DNA of 64,000 bases from IMG/VR virus record IMGVR_UViG_3300024502_000010, positions 140,830 to 204,829 of that record, one strand, 5' to 3'. The translations under genes and the position numbers were made by a program. The DNA comes from a virus. Shown here piece by piece: positions 1-8,854 of the stretch; positions within the stretch are counted from its first letter, which is position 1; each line of letters begins with the position of its first letter. The notes beneath the pieces were generated by a model that saw only the letters and a program-made list of their open reading frames with translations, made no database searches and had not been told where the DNA came from.

Positions 1-493
1 CGCACATGTGCCCACCAGTAGGTGCAGAAAGAGAACCCCTATGGAGTATGCCAATAACAACGGGCTTCCCAGCGTCCAAACTTTTATCAATATCAGCAAA
101 AGATAGATTGTAACTAAAGTGTGACTTAACGCCATAACCTGCCAGAACCTTCGTCTGTACGGCATGGTCCGTTGTATCACCAATCGCAAATACTTTCTTG
201 ACGTATTCATCGTCACCTTTAATGCTTCCTGGCTTGAGGAACGCAAGACACATAGCGCACGATGAAGAGTTGCAAGTTCTATGTGCATCTCTGTAGTTAT
301 CTACTTGATTGAAATATGGAACGTTTAGAACCGCTGGTGTAGGGGGTTTGGTTCTAAAAATTCCAATCCAATCTGTCTCCGCATCGTCTAAAAATTGGGG
401 AGGAAGATTATCTTCTAACCACTGAACCGCTGCAACATGATTTGAATTGCTATCATCATAAAACTTAAAAAAGTTATGAAGATCTAGGGTCAT
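1..493 (-). CDS. C39-like cysteine peptidase, 3' part outside window
   Basis: The ATG is at 493 and the frame stays open to the window edge (at least 164 residues). It shows the two halves of a C39/papain-like peptidase: a Cys-centred block near residues 73-81 (CNSSSCAM, probable nucleophile Cys79) and, about 75 residues later, a GKPVVIGI strand followed by TGGH, where the His would complete the active site. A late promoter lies 26 bases upstream, so expression is probably late. Cell-wall or virion maturation would fit but is inference. It has no obvious transporter domain. Confidence 0.65.
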   Translation of the reverse strand, partial: MTLDLHNFFKFYDDSNSNHVAAVQWLEDNLPPQFLDDAETDWIGIFRTKPPTPAVLNVPYFNQVDNYRDAHRTCNSSSCAMCLAFLKPGSIKGDDEYVKKVFAIGDTTDHAVQTKVLAGYGVKSHFSYNLSFADIDKSLDAGKPVVIGILHRGSLSAPTGGHMC

Positions 494-518
494 GGATTAT
501 CTCTATAAACACTGAAGA

Positions 519-526
519 TATTTATA
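519..526 (-). promoter_or_regulatory. T4-type late promoter TATAAATA
   Basis: There is an exact TATAAATA on the minus strand, 26 bases before the ATG of the C39-like gene. In T4 this -10-only motif is recognised by RNA polymerase with gp55/gp33 and the gp45 clamp. It touches the T-tract of the preceding terminator. Confidence 0.7.
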
Positions 527-550
527 AAAAAAGCGCCTTTTTGGGCGCTT
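526..550 (-). terminator. Intrinsic terminator of the peroxiredoxin operon
   Basis: A 7-bp stem, AAGCGCC/GGCGCTT, has a short loop and is followed on the minus strand by a T-tract. It lies just past the peroxiredoxin stop codon and ends the hli-ferredoxin-hli-peroxiredoxin operon. Confidence 0.8.
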
Positions 551-558
551 GATTATCT

Positions 559-1086
559 TCAGGCAGTAACAGTTTCTCGAACCGTAGATTTTACATATTC
601 AAAAACATTTTCTGGAGTAGTCTCAACATAAGGATCTTCAGGGGCATTATCGCGCTGTCCTGGTTCAACAAACAGTTTCTCGATGATTCCGTTATCCACG
701 ACTGCAGCATAACGCCAAGAGCGATCACCGAAACCAAGGTTGGACTTACTAACAAGCATTCCCATAGAGCGTGTGAAATATGCATTTCCATCTGGAATGA
801 GTTTTACTTTCTCAATGTTCTGGTCTTGTGCCCAGGCATTCATCACAAACCCATCATTAACAGAGATGCAGTAAATAGCGTCGATGCCACTACCAATAAA
901 GTCGTCGTATTTCTCTTCGAATCCAGGTAGCTGATAGGCACTGCAAGTAGGAGTGAAAGCACCAGGCAGGCTAAAAATGACCACACGCTTTCCATTGAAT
1001 AGTTCTGCGGATGTACGATTTACAAACTCACTATTCTCACGGAATACAAATTGTACTTGTGGAACTTGATATTGCTCTTTACGCAT
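559..1086 (-). CDS. Peroxiredoxin (thioredoxin-fold, Prx5-like)
   Basis: This 175-residue protein reduces peroxides through a peroxidatic cysteine in the thioredoxin fold. The signature FSLPGAFTPTCSAYQLPGF (P-x3-T-x2-C) is near residues 41-59, and the downstream region RSWRYAAVVDNG fits Prx5-type enzymes. I start at the MRKEQ Met at 1086. The open frame runs 30 codons further upstream, but those codons overlap the hli gene and look unrelated. It is the last gene of the operon, 11 bases after hli, and probably protects infected cells from photosynthetic oxidative stress. Confidence 0.88.
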   Translation of the reverse strand: MRKEQYQVPQVQFVFRENSEFVNRTSAELFNGKRVVIFSLPGAFTPTCSAYQLPGFEEKYDDFIGSGIDAIYCISVNDGFVMNAWAQDQNIEKVKLIPDGNAYFTRSMGMLVSKSNLGFGDRSWRYAAVVDNGIIEKLFVEPGQRDNAPEDPYVETTPENVFEYVKSTVRETVTA

Positions 1087-1097
1087 TTTGACCTCTA

Positions 1098-1217
1098 TCA
1101 AAACACACCGGGGATAATTTGACCGGTAGTAAGATAAGAACCAGCGGCTGCAACAAAACCAATCATTGCAAACCAACCATTAATACGCTCAGCTTTTTCA
1201 GTAAAAAGATTTTTCAT
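1098..1217 (-). CDS. hli: High-light-inducible protein (39 aa)
   Basis: This single-helix chlorophyll-binding-type protein has the hallmark ExxNGWFAMIGF (residues 10-21), followed by a short hydrophobic helix. Cyanophage Hli proteins are thought to dissipate excess light energy and stabilise photosystems during infection. The ATG overlaps the stop of the upstream 92-aa gene (ATGA). Thirty-nine residues is normal for phage Hli proteins. Confidence 0.92.
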   Translation of the reverse strand: MKNLFTEKAERINGWFAMIGFVAAAGSYLTTGQIIPGVF

Positions 1218-1492
1218 TTGTTTTCTCCTTGATAAAGGTGGTGTTGTTTAAGTTCAGGATTTGGTTGTGAAGGAACAACTGGGTTCCTCGATTTGTTTTT
1301 AATTACGATGAAAGCATCGTTTTGGTAGGATACAGTTCCAAATGGTTTTGCCCATTTTGGATTTGCATTTGGACTGGTAGCAGTTCCTGTTACTGCTACT
1401 CCTCCAATCTCCACCGAGATTTCATCATCAGCATTCCACCCAAGTTCTTGAAGGGCAATTGCGAACTGCCCTAGCATACCAGCAGTGCTCAC
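1214..1492 (-). CDS. Conserved-looking hypothetical protein in the ferredoxin/hli operon
   Basis: I do not recognise this 92-residue soluble protein. The best start is GTG at 1492, which overlaps the ferredoxin stop (GTGA), with an ATG five codons later as alternative. It has an Ile/Val-rich first half ([14 protein letters not shown]) and a basic tail. Tight coupling on both sides (GTGA and ATGA overlaps) shows that it is translated with ferredoxin and hli. No signal peptide or membrane helix is visible. Confidence 0.7.
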   Translation of the reverse strand: MSTAGMLGQFAIALQELGWNADDEISVEIGGVAVTGTATSPNANPKWAKPFGTVSYQNDAFIVIKNKSRNPVVPSQPNPELKQHHLYQGENK

Positions 1493-1782
1493 AGATTCTC
1501 TTCCTGTTCAGTAAGAATTACACAATCACTTGTGGGATAAGCAACGCAAGTGAGAACCCAACCTTCTGCTTGTTGATCATCATCAAGGAACGATTGTTCT
1601 TCGTTGTCAACGGTGCCAGAAATGAGTTTGCCAGCACAGGCAGAGCAAGCGCCTGCCTTACACGATGAAGGGAGGTCAACACCTGCCTCTTCTGCTGCTT
1701 CAAGGATGTACTGGTCATCAGGACATTTGATAGTAGTTTCGGTGCCATCAGGGGATTGGAGAGTGACATTAAAAACGGTCAT
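1489..1782 (-). CDS. petF: Plant-type [2Fe-2S] ferredoxin
   Basis: This 97-residue electron carrier accepts electrons from photosystem I in cyanobacteria. The four cluster ligands are in the CxxxxCxxC...C pattern at Cys41, Cys46, Cys49 and Cys79. The start is the MTVFNV Met at 1782, which overlaps the stop of the upstream 28-aa gene (TAATG). Phage ferredoxins probably redirect photosynthetic electrons to phage-useful reductases; ribonucleotide reductase, encoded at 35-38 kb, is one candidate sink (inference). Confidence 0.93.
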   Translation of the reverse strand: MTVFNVTLQSPDGTETTIKCPDDQYILEAAEEAGVDLPSSCKAGACSACAGKLISGTVDNEEQSFLDDDQQAEGWVLTCVAYPTSDCVILTEQEENL

Positions 1783-1868
1783 TAGTAAGTCTCGCAAATT
1801 TTTTCAACGGATGCTGCCAGTAAAACAAAAAAGGCAACTGATGTTATTGTAAAGATAGTTGAAGTCAT
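1782..1868 (-). CDS. 28-aa single-helix membrane micro-protein
   Basis: A very short frame (ATG 1868, TAA 1784-1782) encodes a uniformly hydrophobic stretch (residues about 3-20, [15 protein letters not shown] type) followed by a charged tail, VEKICETY. Its stop overlaps the ferredoxin ATG as TAATG, and it sits 10 bases after hli, so coding is likely. Size and topology resemble small photosynthetic-complex subunits (PetN/PsbI class), but I cannot match it to any of them. Confidence 0.55.
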   Translation of the reverse strand: MTSTIFTITSVAFFVLLAASVEKICETY

Positions 1869-1877
1869 TGTCAAGTC

Positions 1878-2087
1878 TCAAACTACTCCAAAGAAGAGGT
1901 GCCCAGTGAGAGCATAAGAAATAGCGCCAGCAACAATGCCGACCATAGCCCAGCGTCCATTCATTTTCTCCGCTTTTTCTGCATAGGGTTCGATGCCATA
2001 ACGCTCAAGGTCTTCCTTGGTCATATACATCGCGGGTTCTTTGGCAAACATATTCATTTGCCCAAACTCGTTTTTTGTTACAGTCAT
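1878..2087 (-). CDS. hli: High-light-inducible protein (69 aa)
   Basis: The motif EKMNGRWAMVGIVAGAISYALTG spans residues about 40-62: the chlorophyll-binding ExxNGRxAMxG core plus one transmembrane helix. A 35-residue hydrophilic N-terminus precedes it. It is the first gene of the photosynthesis operon, directly behind a consensus sigma70 promoter at 2116-2144. Its role is expected to be photoprotection during infection. Confidence 0.93.
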   Translation of the reverse strand: MTVTKNEFGQMNMFAKEPAMYMTKEDLERYGIEPYAEKAEKMNGRWAMVGIVAGAISYALTGHLFFGVV

Positions 2088-2115
2088 TTTTCGTTTTATT
2101 ACGAATTGTTACACA

Positions 2116-2144
2116 ATTATATAGCAAAAATAAAGGGGTGTCAA
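2116..2144 (-). promoter_or_regulatory. Consensus sigma70 promoter overlapping a terminator
   Basis: TTGACA (2139-2144) and TATAAT (2116-2121) are separated by exactly 17 bases, a perfect consensus. The -35 lies in the loop and 3' arm of the pstS terminator. It drives hli-28aa-petF-92aa-hli-peroxiredoxin and should be active early with host polymerase. Confidence 0.85.
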
Positions 2145-2151
2145 GCACCCC
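2126..2151 (-). terminator. Intrinsic terminator after pstS
   Basis: The stem GGGGTG/CACCCC has a 5-base loop and is followed by TTTATTTTT on the minus strand, 33 bases after the pstS stop. It shares sequence with the next promoter. Confidence 0.8.
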
Positions 2152-2183
2152 TCGTAGTCATTTATACCTAGTTTTGTTAGGAA

Positions 2184-3146
2184 TTACTGACCAATACGCC
2201 CAACAGCAATGCGTGATTTGTTGAGAACCGAACCTGCAAGAGGAACATAACCCAAATCATCAGCAATCATCTGTGCTTTTGTGCTCAAAGCATAGTTCAG
2301 AGCAGCACGGATATCATCAGTCTTAGCACCATTACCTTTCTTATATGCAAGGATCCAAGTCAGAGTAGAAATTGGATATGCATTTGTTCCAGAGGGATTG
2401 GGATTTTCGCCAGCAAGGTTTGCATCCAGAGTAATGCTATTCAGAGCAGCAGCACCAGTCACAGCGGAAGGACCGACAAACTTACCTGCCTTGTTTTGAA
2501 TAACTGCTGCTTTAAGTTTGTTGGCACGAACAAATCCAGTATTCACATAACCAATAGCACCAGGAGTGTTTTTGATAGTACCAGAAACACCTTCGTTACC
2601 TTTTGAACCAACACCAGTAGGCCAATTAATAGACTTACCTACACCATAAGTCCAACCACCAAATGCTTCCAAAGAGTTGGTGAATGCAAAAGTAGTTCCA
2701 GAACCATCAGAACGATGAACAACTTTCATCGGACCAGCAGCACATCCGACTTGCTTCCAGTCTTTAATACGACCAGCAAAAATATCAACAGTTTGCTTTT
2801 GAGTGAGTTTCAGAGTGCAACTAGGATTGTTGTAAGCAACAGCAATCGTTCCACCAATCATAGGGATCTGGACAACACCACGCTTCACTTTTGCCGCTTC
2901 TGCGGGTTTGATGGGTTCGTCACTTGCTGCGAAATCAACCGTTCCCGCAAGGAATTGACGAACACCAGCACCAGAACCAACGGACTGATAATTAACCCTA
3001 CTCCCAGAAGTTCGTGCATAATCTTGGAACCATCGTTGATAAAGAGGTGCTGGGAAGGTGGCACCTGCACCGTTCAAAGTAGTCCCAGCAAATGCAGCAG
3101 CAGGAGCAAGAGCAAGACTAATAGAAATAAAGTTTTTGAGTTTCAT
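2184..3146 (-). CDS. pstS: Periplasmic phosphate-binding protein PstS
   Basis: This 320-residue substrate-binding protein of the PstSCAB phosphate importer has an N-terminal signal peptide (basic MKLKNF, hydrophobic core, AAAFAG cleavage region). The mature start LNGAGATFPAPLYQRW, the SGSGAGVRQF-like SVGSGAGVR loop and the RSDGSGTTFAF phosphate-binding loop are all typical of PstS. No pstCAB genes accompany it, so it presumably serves the host transporter. A Pho-box-like element upstream suggests that host PhoB controls it. Full length for the family. Confidence 0.95.
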   Translation of the reverse strand: MKLKNFISISLALAPAAAFAGTTLNGAGATFPAPLYQRWFQDYARTSGSRVNYQSVGSGAGVRQFLAGTVDFAASDEPIKPAEAAKVKRGVVQIPMIGGTIAVAYNNPSCTLKLTQKQTVDIFAGRIKDWKQVGCAAGPMKVVHRSDGSGTTFAFTNSLEAFGGWTYGVGKSINWPTGVGSKGNEGVSGTIKNTPGAIGYVNTGFVRANKLKAAVIQNKAGKFVGPSAVTGAAALNSITLDANLAGENPNPSGTNAYPISTLTWILAYKKGNGAKTDDIRAALNYALSTKAQMIADDLGYVPLAGSVLNKSRIAVGRIGQ

Positions 3147-3169
3147 AAAAAGTGAATAACTACAAAGAA

Positions 3170-3214
3170 ATTCTAAAGGAAATGAAAATTAAAGTCCACT
3201 AAGAGAAGGTTAAG
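3170..3214 (-). promoter_or_regulatory. Pho-box-like element with -10 upstream of pstS
   Basis: Three 8-base units on the minus strand, CTTAACCT (3207-3214), CTTAGTGG (3196-3203) and TTAATTTT (3185-3192), are spaced exactly 11 bases apart, the geometry of cyanobacterial Pho boxes (CTTAACCT-type direct repeats). A -10-like TAGAAT (3170-3175) follows 10 bases later with no good -35, as expected for a PhoB-activated promoter. The first unit is a strong match, the other two are weak. Confidence 0.5.
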
Positions 3215-3216
3215 GT

Positions 3217-4509
<1,293 letters not shown>

Positions 4510-4528
4510 TTATCACACTTTCAGTTTA

Positions 4529-6025
4529 TCAGAAAGTAAATTTGGTTTGGATTACACCACCAAAGTTGGAAGAAGCATCAGTGAATGCTTGGTTGTTAGA
4601 AGCATAGAACACTGCAGGAGTAATAGTAATGTTATCGCTTACACGATACTTGTAGAATACTTCCCACATCGTTGCATCCTCATCCAGTCCTTCTGCATTA
4701 CCAGGTTGACCCACAGCAAAACCTGCAGAATTACCCTTGGCAAGTACATCACTCCACTGAAGACCAGCATACCAAGTTTGAGAATCGGTAGCACCAGCAG
4801 GAGTTGCTGCACCTTCAGCATTCAGACTTACAGTGTTCCAACCATAACCAGCAGATACCGAGGGAACAATGCCAGACTTAGAGGGTTGCCAGTAAGCACT
4901 CAGAGCATAACCGTTGGAGGTTTGACCTGGAGCAAGAGCACCAGAAGCACCAGCAACACCATTAAAGGTGCGAACACGAGTGCCTTCAGTACCATAACGA
5001 TAACCGAATGCAATACCGTAGTTAGGAGCACGATAACCAATCTGTGCCAGAGTGTTCAGGGCACCCTTTTCGTTGAACTCACCTTTGGTGGAATCGCCAC
5101 CATTTTGAGCAACATAGTTCAGACCAGCAACAAAACCTTTCTTACCTTGTGACCACTGGGCACCAAAACCAGCACCAGTTGCCTTGTTATAGACGCCAGG
5201 AGCACCAGCAAGTTGGAAGAAGTCAAGAACTTCCGACTTATATGCAGTAGGAATCCAGGTCATTTCAGTGTTACGAACCAGAGCACCAGCAGTCAGAGTT
5301 ACACCCTTAGCAAGTGCAGGGAACTGATAGTAGAGACGGTCGAGAGTAACTGCATTTGCGGTACTCTCTGCCTTATCCAGTTTGAACAGAGAAGAAGAAG
5401 AACCGAAGGGTTGACTGGAGAAGTTGCCAGAACGCAGACGAGTGCGGAGCAGATCTTTACCAGTGAACGATGTGTCAAAGTTCAGGCGAAGATCATAGTT
5501 GAATGCAGTATTACCAACATTCGTACTTGCAGTTGAACCGGGAGTCCAAGCATTATCTACACCACCAAGAACAAAGTTTGCTTCACCGCGAAGTTTTGTG
5601 GTGGTAGAGAACTGAGTTGCTTCAAGAGCACCTACTTTGGTTTCCAAACTTGCAACCTTACCTTGAATAACAGTGAGTTCATCACGGAACTCATTAGCAA
5701 GACGCTTGAGTTCATCAGTATTTTCTGTTACGCGATCCAAGCAAGCATTCAGAAGTGCTGCTGCCTCATAGCGAGTCATTGCTTTGCCACCACTGAAGGT
5801 GCCATTTGGATAACCAGCAACGCAACCATAACGCTCTACAAGGTTGCTGAGTGCCTGATATGCCCAATCCGTAGGTTGAACATCAGACAGTTGTGAGACG
5901 CTTGTGACCTGCTCAGAGGTTGCATATTGGTTGACTGCTGCCATGTTAAGGTCTGCCGCATTCGCAGCAACAGGAGCAACCATTCCCAGAGCAACAGGTG
6001 CAAGCATCAGTTGTTTGAGTTTCAT
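4529..6025 (-). CDS. SLH-domain outer-membrane porin of cyanobacterial type
   Basis: This 498-residue protein has a signal peptide (cleavage near ANAAD, residue 24), an S-layer-homology domain (residues about 45-95, with DWAYQALSNLVERYGC and GYPNGTF), a coiled-coil linker (about 97-135) and a C-terminal OprB/SomA-like beta-barrel ending in a terminal Phe. Host picocyanobacterial porins have this order. A phage copy could change outer-membrane permeability or the receptor surface during infection (inference). It has its own strong promoter and terminator, so it is a self-contained acquired unit. Confidence 0.92.
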   Translation of the reverse strand: MKLKQLMLAPVALGMVAPVAANAADLNMAAVNQYATSEQVTSVSQLSDVQPTDWAYQALSNLVERYGCVAGYPNGTFSGGKAMTRYEAAALLNACLDRVTENTDELKRLANEFRDELTVIQGKVASLETKVGALEATQFSTTTKLRGEANFVLGGVDNAWTPGSTASTNVGNTAFNYDLRLNFDTSFTGKDLLRTRLRSGNFSSQPFGSSSSLFKLDKAESTANAVTLDRLYYQFPALAKGVTLTAGALVRNTEMTWIPTAYKSEVLDFFQLAGAPGVYNKATGAGFGAQWSQGKKGFVAGLNYVAQNGGDSTKGEFNEKGALNTLAQIGYRAPNYGIAFGYRYGTEGTRVRTFNGVAGASGALAPGQTSNGYALSAYWQPSKSGIVPSVSAGYGWNTVSLNAEGAATPAGATDSQTWYAGLQWSDVLAKGNSAGFAVGQPGNAEGLDEDATMWEVFYKYRVSDNITITPAVFYASNNQAFTDASSNFGGVIQTKFTF

Positions 6026-6057
6026 AAAATTATTTTTTATGTACTATAGGACAAATG

Positions 6058-6082
6058 TTAAGAATTACAACTGAATTCTTAA
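6058..6082 (-). repeat. Operator-like palindrome in the porin leader
   Basis: The perfect 8-bp inverted repeat TTAAGAAT/ATTCTTAA with a 9-base centre lies just downstream of the predicted transcription start and about 33 bases before the porin ATG. A further TTAAGAAT copy sits in the promoter spacer. It could be a repressor site or a leader hairpin. Confidence 0.45.
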
Positions 6083-6092
6083 GTACTTATTT

Positions 6093-6121
6093 AGTATAGA
6101 GAGATTCTTAAATTTTGTCAA
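6093..6121 (-). promoter_or_regulatory. Sigma70 promoter of the porin gene
   Basis: TTGACA (6116-6121) and TATACT (6093-6098) are separated by 17 bases. The -35 overlaps the stop codon of the glycosyltransferase gene upstream. The leader is about 60 bases long. Confidence 0.8.
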
Positions 6122-6930
6122 GTGTTTTGCTGAGAAGTAGAATTTTCGGTTATTCTCCCCAGATATGGATCATAATCCATGTATTCTTCTATTTTAATTT
6201 TAGAACCATTTTGCTCCCAAAATTCGGAGAGTGCAGTGTGATTTCCTTTATGAAAAATATCAACATGTTCCGGATGAATAGATGATCCAAGTTCAATTCT
6301 ATAAAAGAGAAGAGGAATTGAATATGTATTTCCAGAATTATAAATCAAATCATCCGCAACTGGACGAGGTTTGACTCCATTATCCAGTTTATATTTTTCT
6401 CCACGGACATGGAACTTCAATAACTTTTCTGCATGATGTCTATTAATAAGATAGCAAGCTGTTGAAAAGTCATTAACAAATCTCTTATGCAATCTAACAT
6501 GCAAATCACCAGTACAAATGATTGCGATTTGAACTACATCCCAATCATATGGAATATGTGCATAAAAATCTGACCAATTAAAATCCCAGTATTTCACCAA
6601 ATCAAGATTACAATCATCTTCCATGATGATTGCATATGGACTATCTGAGGTTTCATACCAATGCTTTATTGCCTTAAGGTGAGATGTAATACATCCAATC
6701 TCACCCGATGTCATATTTTCAGGATAGCGACCTATTATAATATCACTTAAGTCATCTTCACGACCATCGTATGCAGAGATGCGTGTATAATTTTCAACTT
6801 CCCAATATTTAAATTGGGACTCCATATATTCTCTCCTTTCTTGCTGTCCATCAAGATTAAGATAATAAATGGGTCCAATATTTTTTAGTTTGTATGCTGA
6901 TTTATTCTTATCCAATTTATTAAAATCCAT
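6118..6930 (-). CDS. Glycosyltransferase family 25
   Basis: The 270-residue GT25-type enzyme belongs to the family of LPS galactosyl/glucosyltransferases. Seen: YYLNLDGQQERREYMESQF (sugar-nucleotide-binding start), ISAYDGRE, SGEIGCITSHLKAIKHW and IMEDDCNL, where the acidic motif would bind the metal. Start ATG at 6930 overlaps the previous stop (TGATG). It is the last gene of the glycan cluster. Donor and acceptor are unknown. Confidence 0.85.
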   Translation of the reverse strand: MDFNKLDKNKSAYKLKNIGPIYYLNLDGQQERREYMESQFKYWEVENYTRISAYDGREDDLSDIIIGRYPENMTSGEIGCITSHLKAIKHWYETSDSPYAIIMEDDCNLDLVKYWDFNWSDFYAHIPYDWDVVQIAIICTGDLHVRLHKRFVNDFSTACYLINRHHAEKLLKFHVRGEKYKLDNGVKPRPVADDLIYNSGNTYSIPLLFYRIELGSSIHPEHVDIFHKGNHTALSEFWEQNGSKIKIEEYMDYDPYLGRITENSTSQQNT

Positions 6931-8084
6931 CACAAATCAATCCAGTATACCTCTTCATTGGGAATTCCATCAACCACAACTCTATCTCCATATTTTGATT
7001 CTAGGAAATCTTTTACTTGACCAAGAATTGCTTGATTGTCAAGTACATATACTTTATAACCCTCATCGAGAAGGTCTAAGCAAAGACGATACTGCTGACT
7101 CTCGGTAAGGATATCAGTTCCTTCTTTATATGAAATGTAATGAAAAGCAAATGGAATTTTATTCTCGTTCTTTTTGATAAAGTAGGTTTTCAAAAACTTT
7201 GCGTGTTCATTATTAAAGTCATCAGTTGTTTTTCCAAGGTTATATTCTAAACCAAGTTTTTTTGCATAAGCAGCAAAAGAACGATTGTCTCTTGGTAAGC
7301 ACGGACCACCAAATCCATATCCATATTTCAGATATTTACTACCAACTCTTGTATCAGAACCGATTGCTTTAAGAACATGATCAATTTCTTCTTCAAGACC
7401 AGCAAGAGACATGACTTCGCCAACCATATTTGCATAACTAATCTTGGTAGTTAAGAAACAATTGACTGCAAGTTTAACTAACTCTGCAGCAGTCGTTGAC
7501 ATAAAATAAATTCTTGGTTCTGTTACTTGAATTCTATTATAAATTTCTTCAATGAATGGGCGATACTGACCTTCGGGTCCACCAACAAGGACCATATCTG
7601 CATTCTGCAGGTCCTTAATAATATTTCCCTGAGCAATAAACTCAGGATTATAGTAAACATCTACGCCATAAGCATTGAGTTGGGATTGAAAATTATCACA
7701 ATCACCCGGATTAGTTGTACATCCAACTACAAAACATTTACCTTTAACTTCAATCCCAAGGTCTGGAGCATTTTGAATATCATTGATAACACCCCAAACA
7801 GCACTAACATCATAACTTCCGTCAGGAAGAGATGGCGTCGCTACCAGAGTATAAAGAACATCACACTCTCGGATAACATCATAGTTTCCAGTTTTAAATG
7901 TAATATTCTTTGCTTCAGAAAGAAGTTGCTGAACTTCTGGTTCGTGAGTATCAATGGTTCTTTGTAGAAGACCATTTACATAGTCTTCTCTAACATCAGA
8001 GGCTACAACCTCATAACCTGCTTTTTCTAAAAGAAGGGCAAAGCAAATACCAAGTCTACCTGCCCCAATAACTCCTACTTTCAT
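6930..8084 (-). CDS. UDP-glucose/GDP-mannose dehydrogenase family enzyme
   Basis: The 384-residue NAD-dependent sugar-nucleotide dehydrogenase oxidises C6 of UDP-hexose to a uronic acid. N-terminal Rossmann motif GVIGAGRLGICF, then NPEFIAQGN, KLAVNCFLTTKISYAN and the active-site region GYGFGGPCLPRDNRS with the catalytic Cys. The start at 8084 overlaps the methyltransferase stop (ATGA). The C-terminal domain is present. The product is probably an acidic sugar precursor for the surface glycan; substrate is not determinable here. Confidence 0.88.
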   Translation of the reverse strand: MKVGVIGAGRLGICFALLLEKAGYEVVASDVREDYVNGLLQRTIDTHEPEVQQLLSEAKNITFKTGNYDVIRECDVLYTLVATPSLPDGSYDVSAVWGVINDIQNAPDLGIEVKGKCFVVGCTTNPGDCDNFQSQLNAYGVDVYYNPEFIAQGNIIKDLQNADMVLVGGPEGQYRPFIEEIYNRIQVTEPRIYFMSTTAAELVKLAVNCFLTTKISYANMVGEVMSLAGLEEEIDHVLKAIGSDTRVGSKYLKYGYGFGGPCLPRDNRSFAAYAKKLGLEYNLGKTTDDFNNEHAKFLKTYFIKKNENKIPFAFHYISYKEGTDILTESQQYRLCLDLLDEGYKVYVLDNQAILGQVKDFLESKYGDRVVVDGIPNEEVYWIDL

Positions 8085-8854
8085 TTTAGTTTTGCTGTAA
8101 TAAGTAAATGCCAACCAAGATTTTTTTCAAGAACTCTAAACATTTCCGGAGGCATGGATTCAAACCAAGGTTGTCTCACATACTCACCATTCTTATAAGG
8201 TTCTATTTGATAGGGGAAGATATGATCCTGTTCAATTGATAGAACTTCATATCCATCCAACAAGTCTACCACATCTTGCTTAGTATATGTATTAGCGATT
8301 GGACAACCATACTGTGCTTCTGGTTGATCAAGACCAGACTCAATCATATAATTTTTCCAAGAGTCTTTTGCATAAAGCATAATCTTGAGAACACTATTCT
8401 CGTTCATATACTTTTTAATCTCAGAAATAATCTTTTCTGGGTGAGGACTATGATGAATTACCCCAAAAGAATAAACCAAATCATAAGTCTCTGCAGGGAC
8501 AAAGGTTGAAAGTTCTTCAGCGTTTCCAGAATAAAACTTTCCAGTCTGCTCAAATACTTCAAATCTTTGTTTAGCAAGTTCAAGACTTGATTCAGAAAGT
8601 TCTACTCCAGTATAATCTGCCCCATTAAGAGCAAAGTTCAAACCAACTGTAGCAAGACCACAACCAATCTCTAAAACTTTTTTACCTTCCCATTTGGAAA
8701 ATTCAGTGAAGTCAAGGATGTGAGGTTCAACAAAAAATTTCTTTCTTTCTACCTCATTAAAATATTCTTTAGTACCAACCTCTTTTGAAGAATGTCTGAC
8801 ATTGCAGGGACGATCATCCCAAAACTTTTTTACTTCGGTAATTGTTGCAGTCAT
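8081..8854 (-). CDS. Class I SAM-dependent methyltransferase
   Basis: The 257-residue Rossmann methyltransferase has motif I VLEIGCGLATVGLNFA, an acidic motif II (GVELSESSLELAK) and SFGVIHHSPHPEKII. It resembles small-molecule/sugar methyltransferases of the Methyltransf_11/25 group. It overlaps genes on both sides by 4 bases. In this cluster the likely target is a sugar or glycan end. Confidence 0.85.
   Translation of the reverse strand: MTATITEVKKFWDDRPCNVRHSSKEVGTKEYFNEVERKKFFVEPHILDFTEFSKWEGKKVLEIGCGLATVGLNFALNGADYTGVELSESSLELAKQRFEVFEQTGKFYSGNAEELSTFVPAETYDLVYSFGVIHHSPHPEKIISEIKKYMNENSVLKIMLYAKDSWKNYMIESGLDQPEAQYGCPIANTYTKQDVVDLLDGYEVLSIEQDHIFPYQIEPYKNGEYVRQPWFESMPPEMFRVLEKNLGWHLLITAKLK

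Noticed and set aside
1087-1176. 30-residue extension of peroxiredoxin
   Set aside because: It overlaps the hli gene in another frame and is not part of the peroxiredoxin fold.
2715-3155. Plus-strand ORF over pstS
   Set aside because: Antisense shadow of a clear pstS gene; all real genes are on the minus strand.
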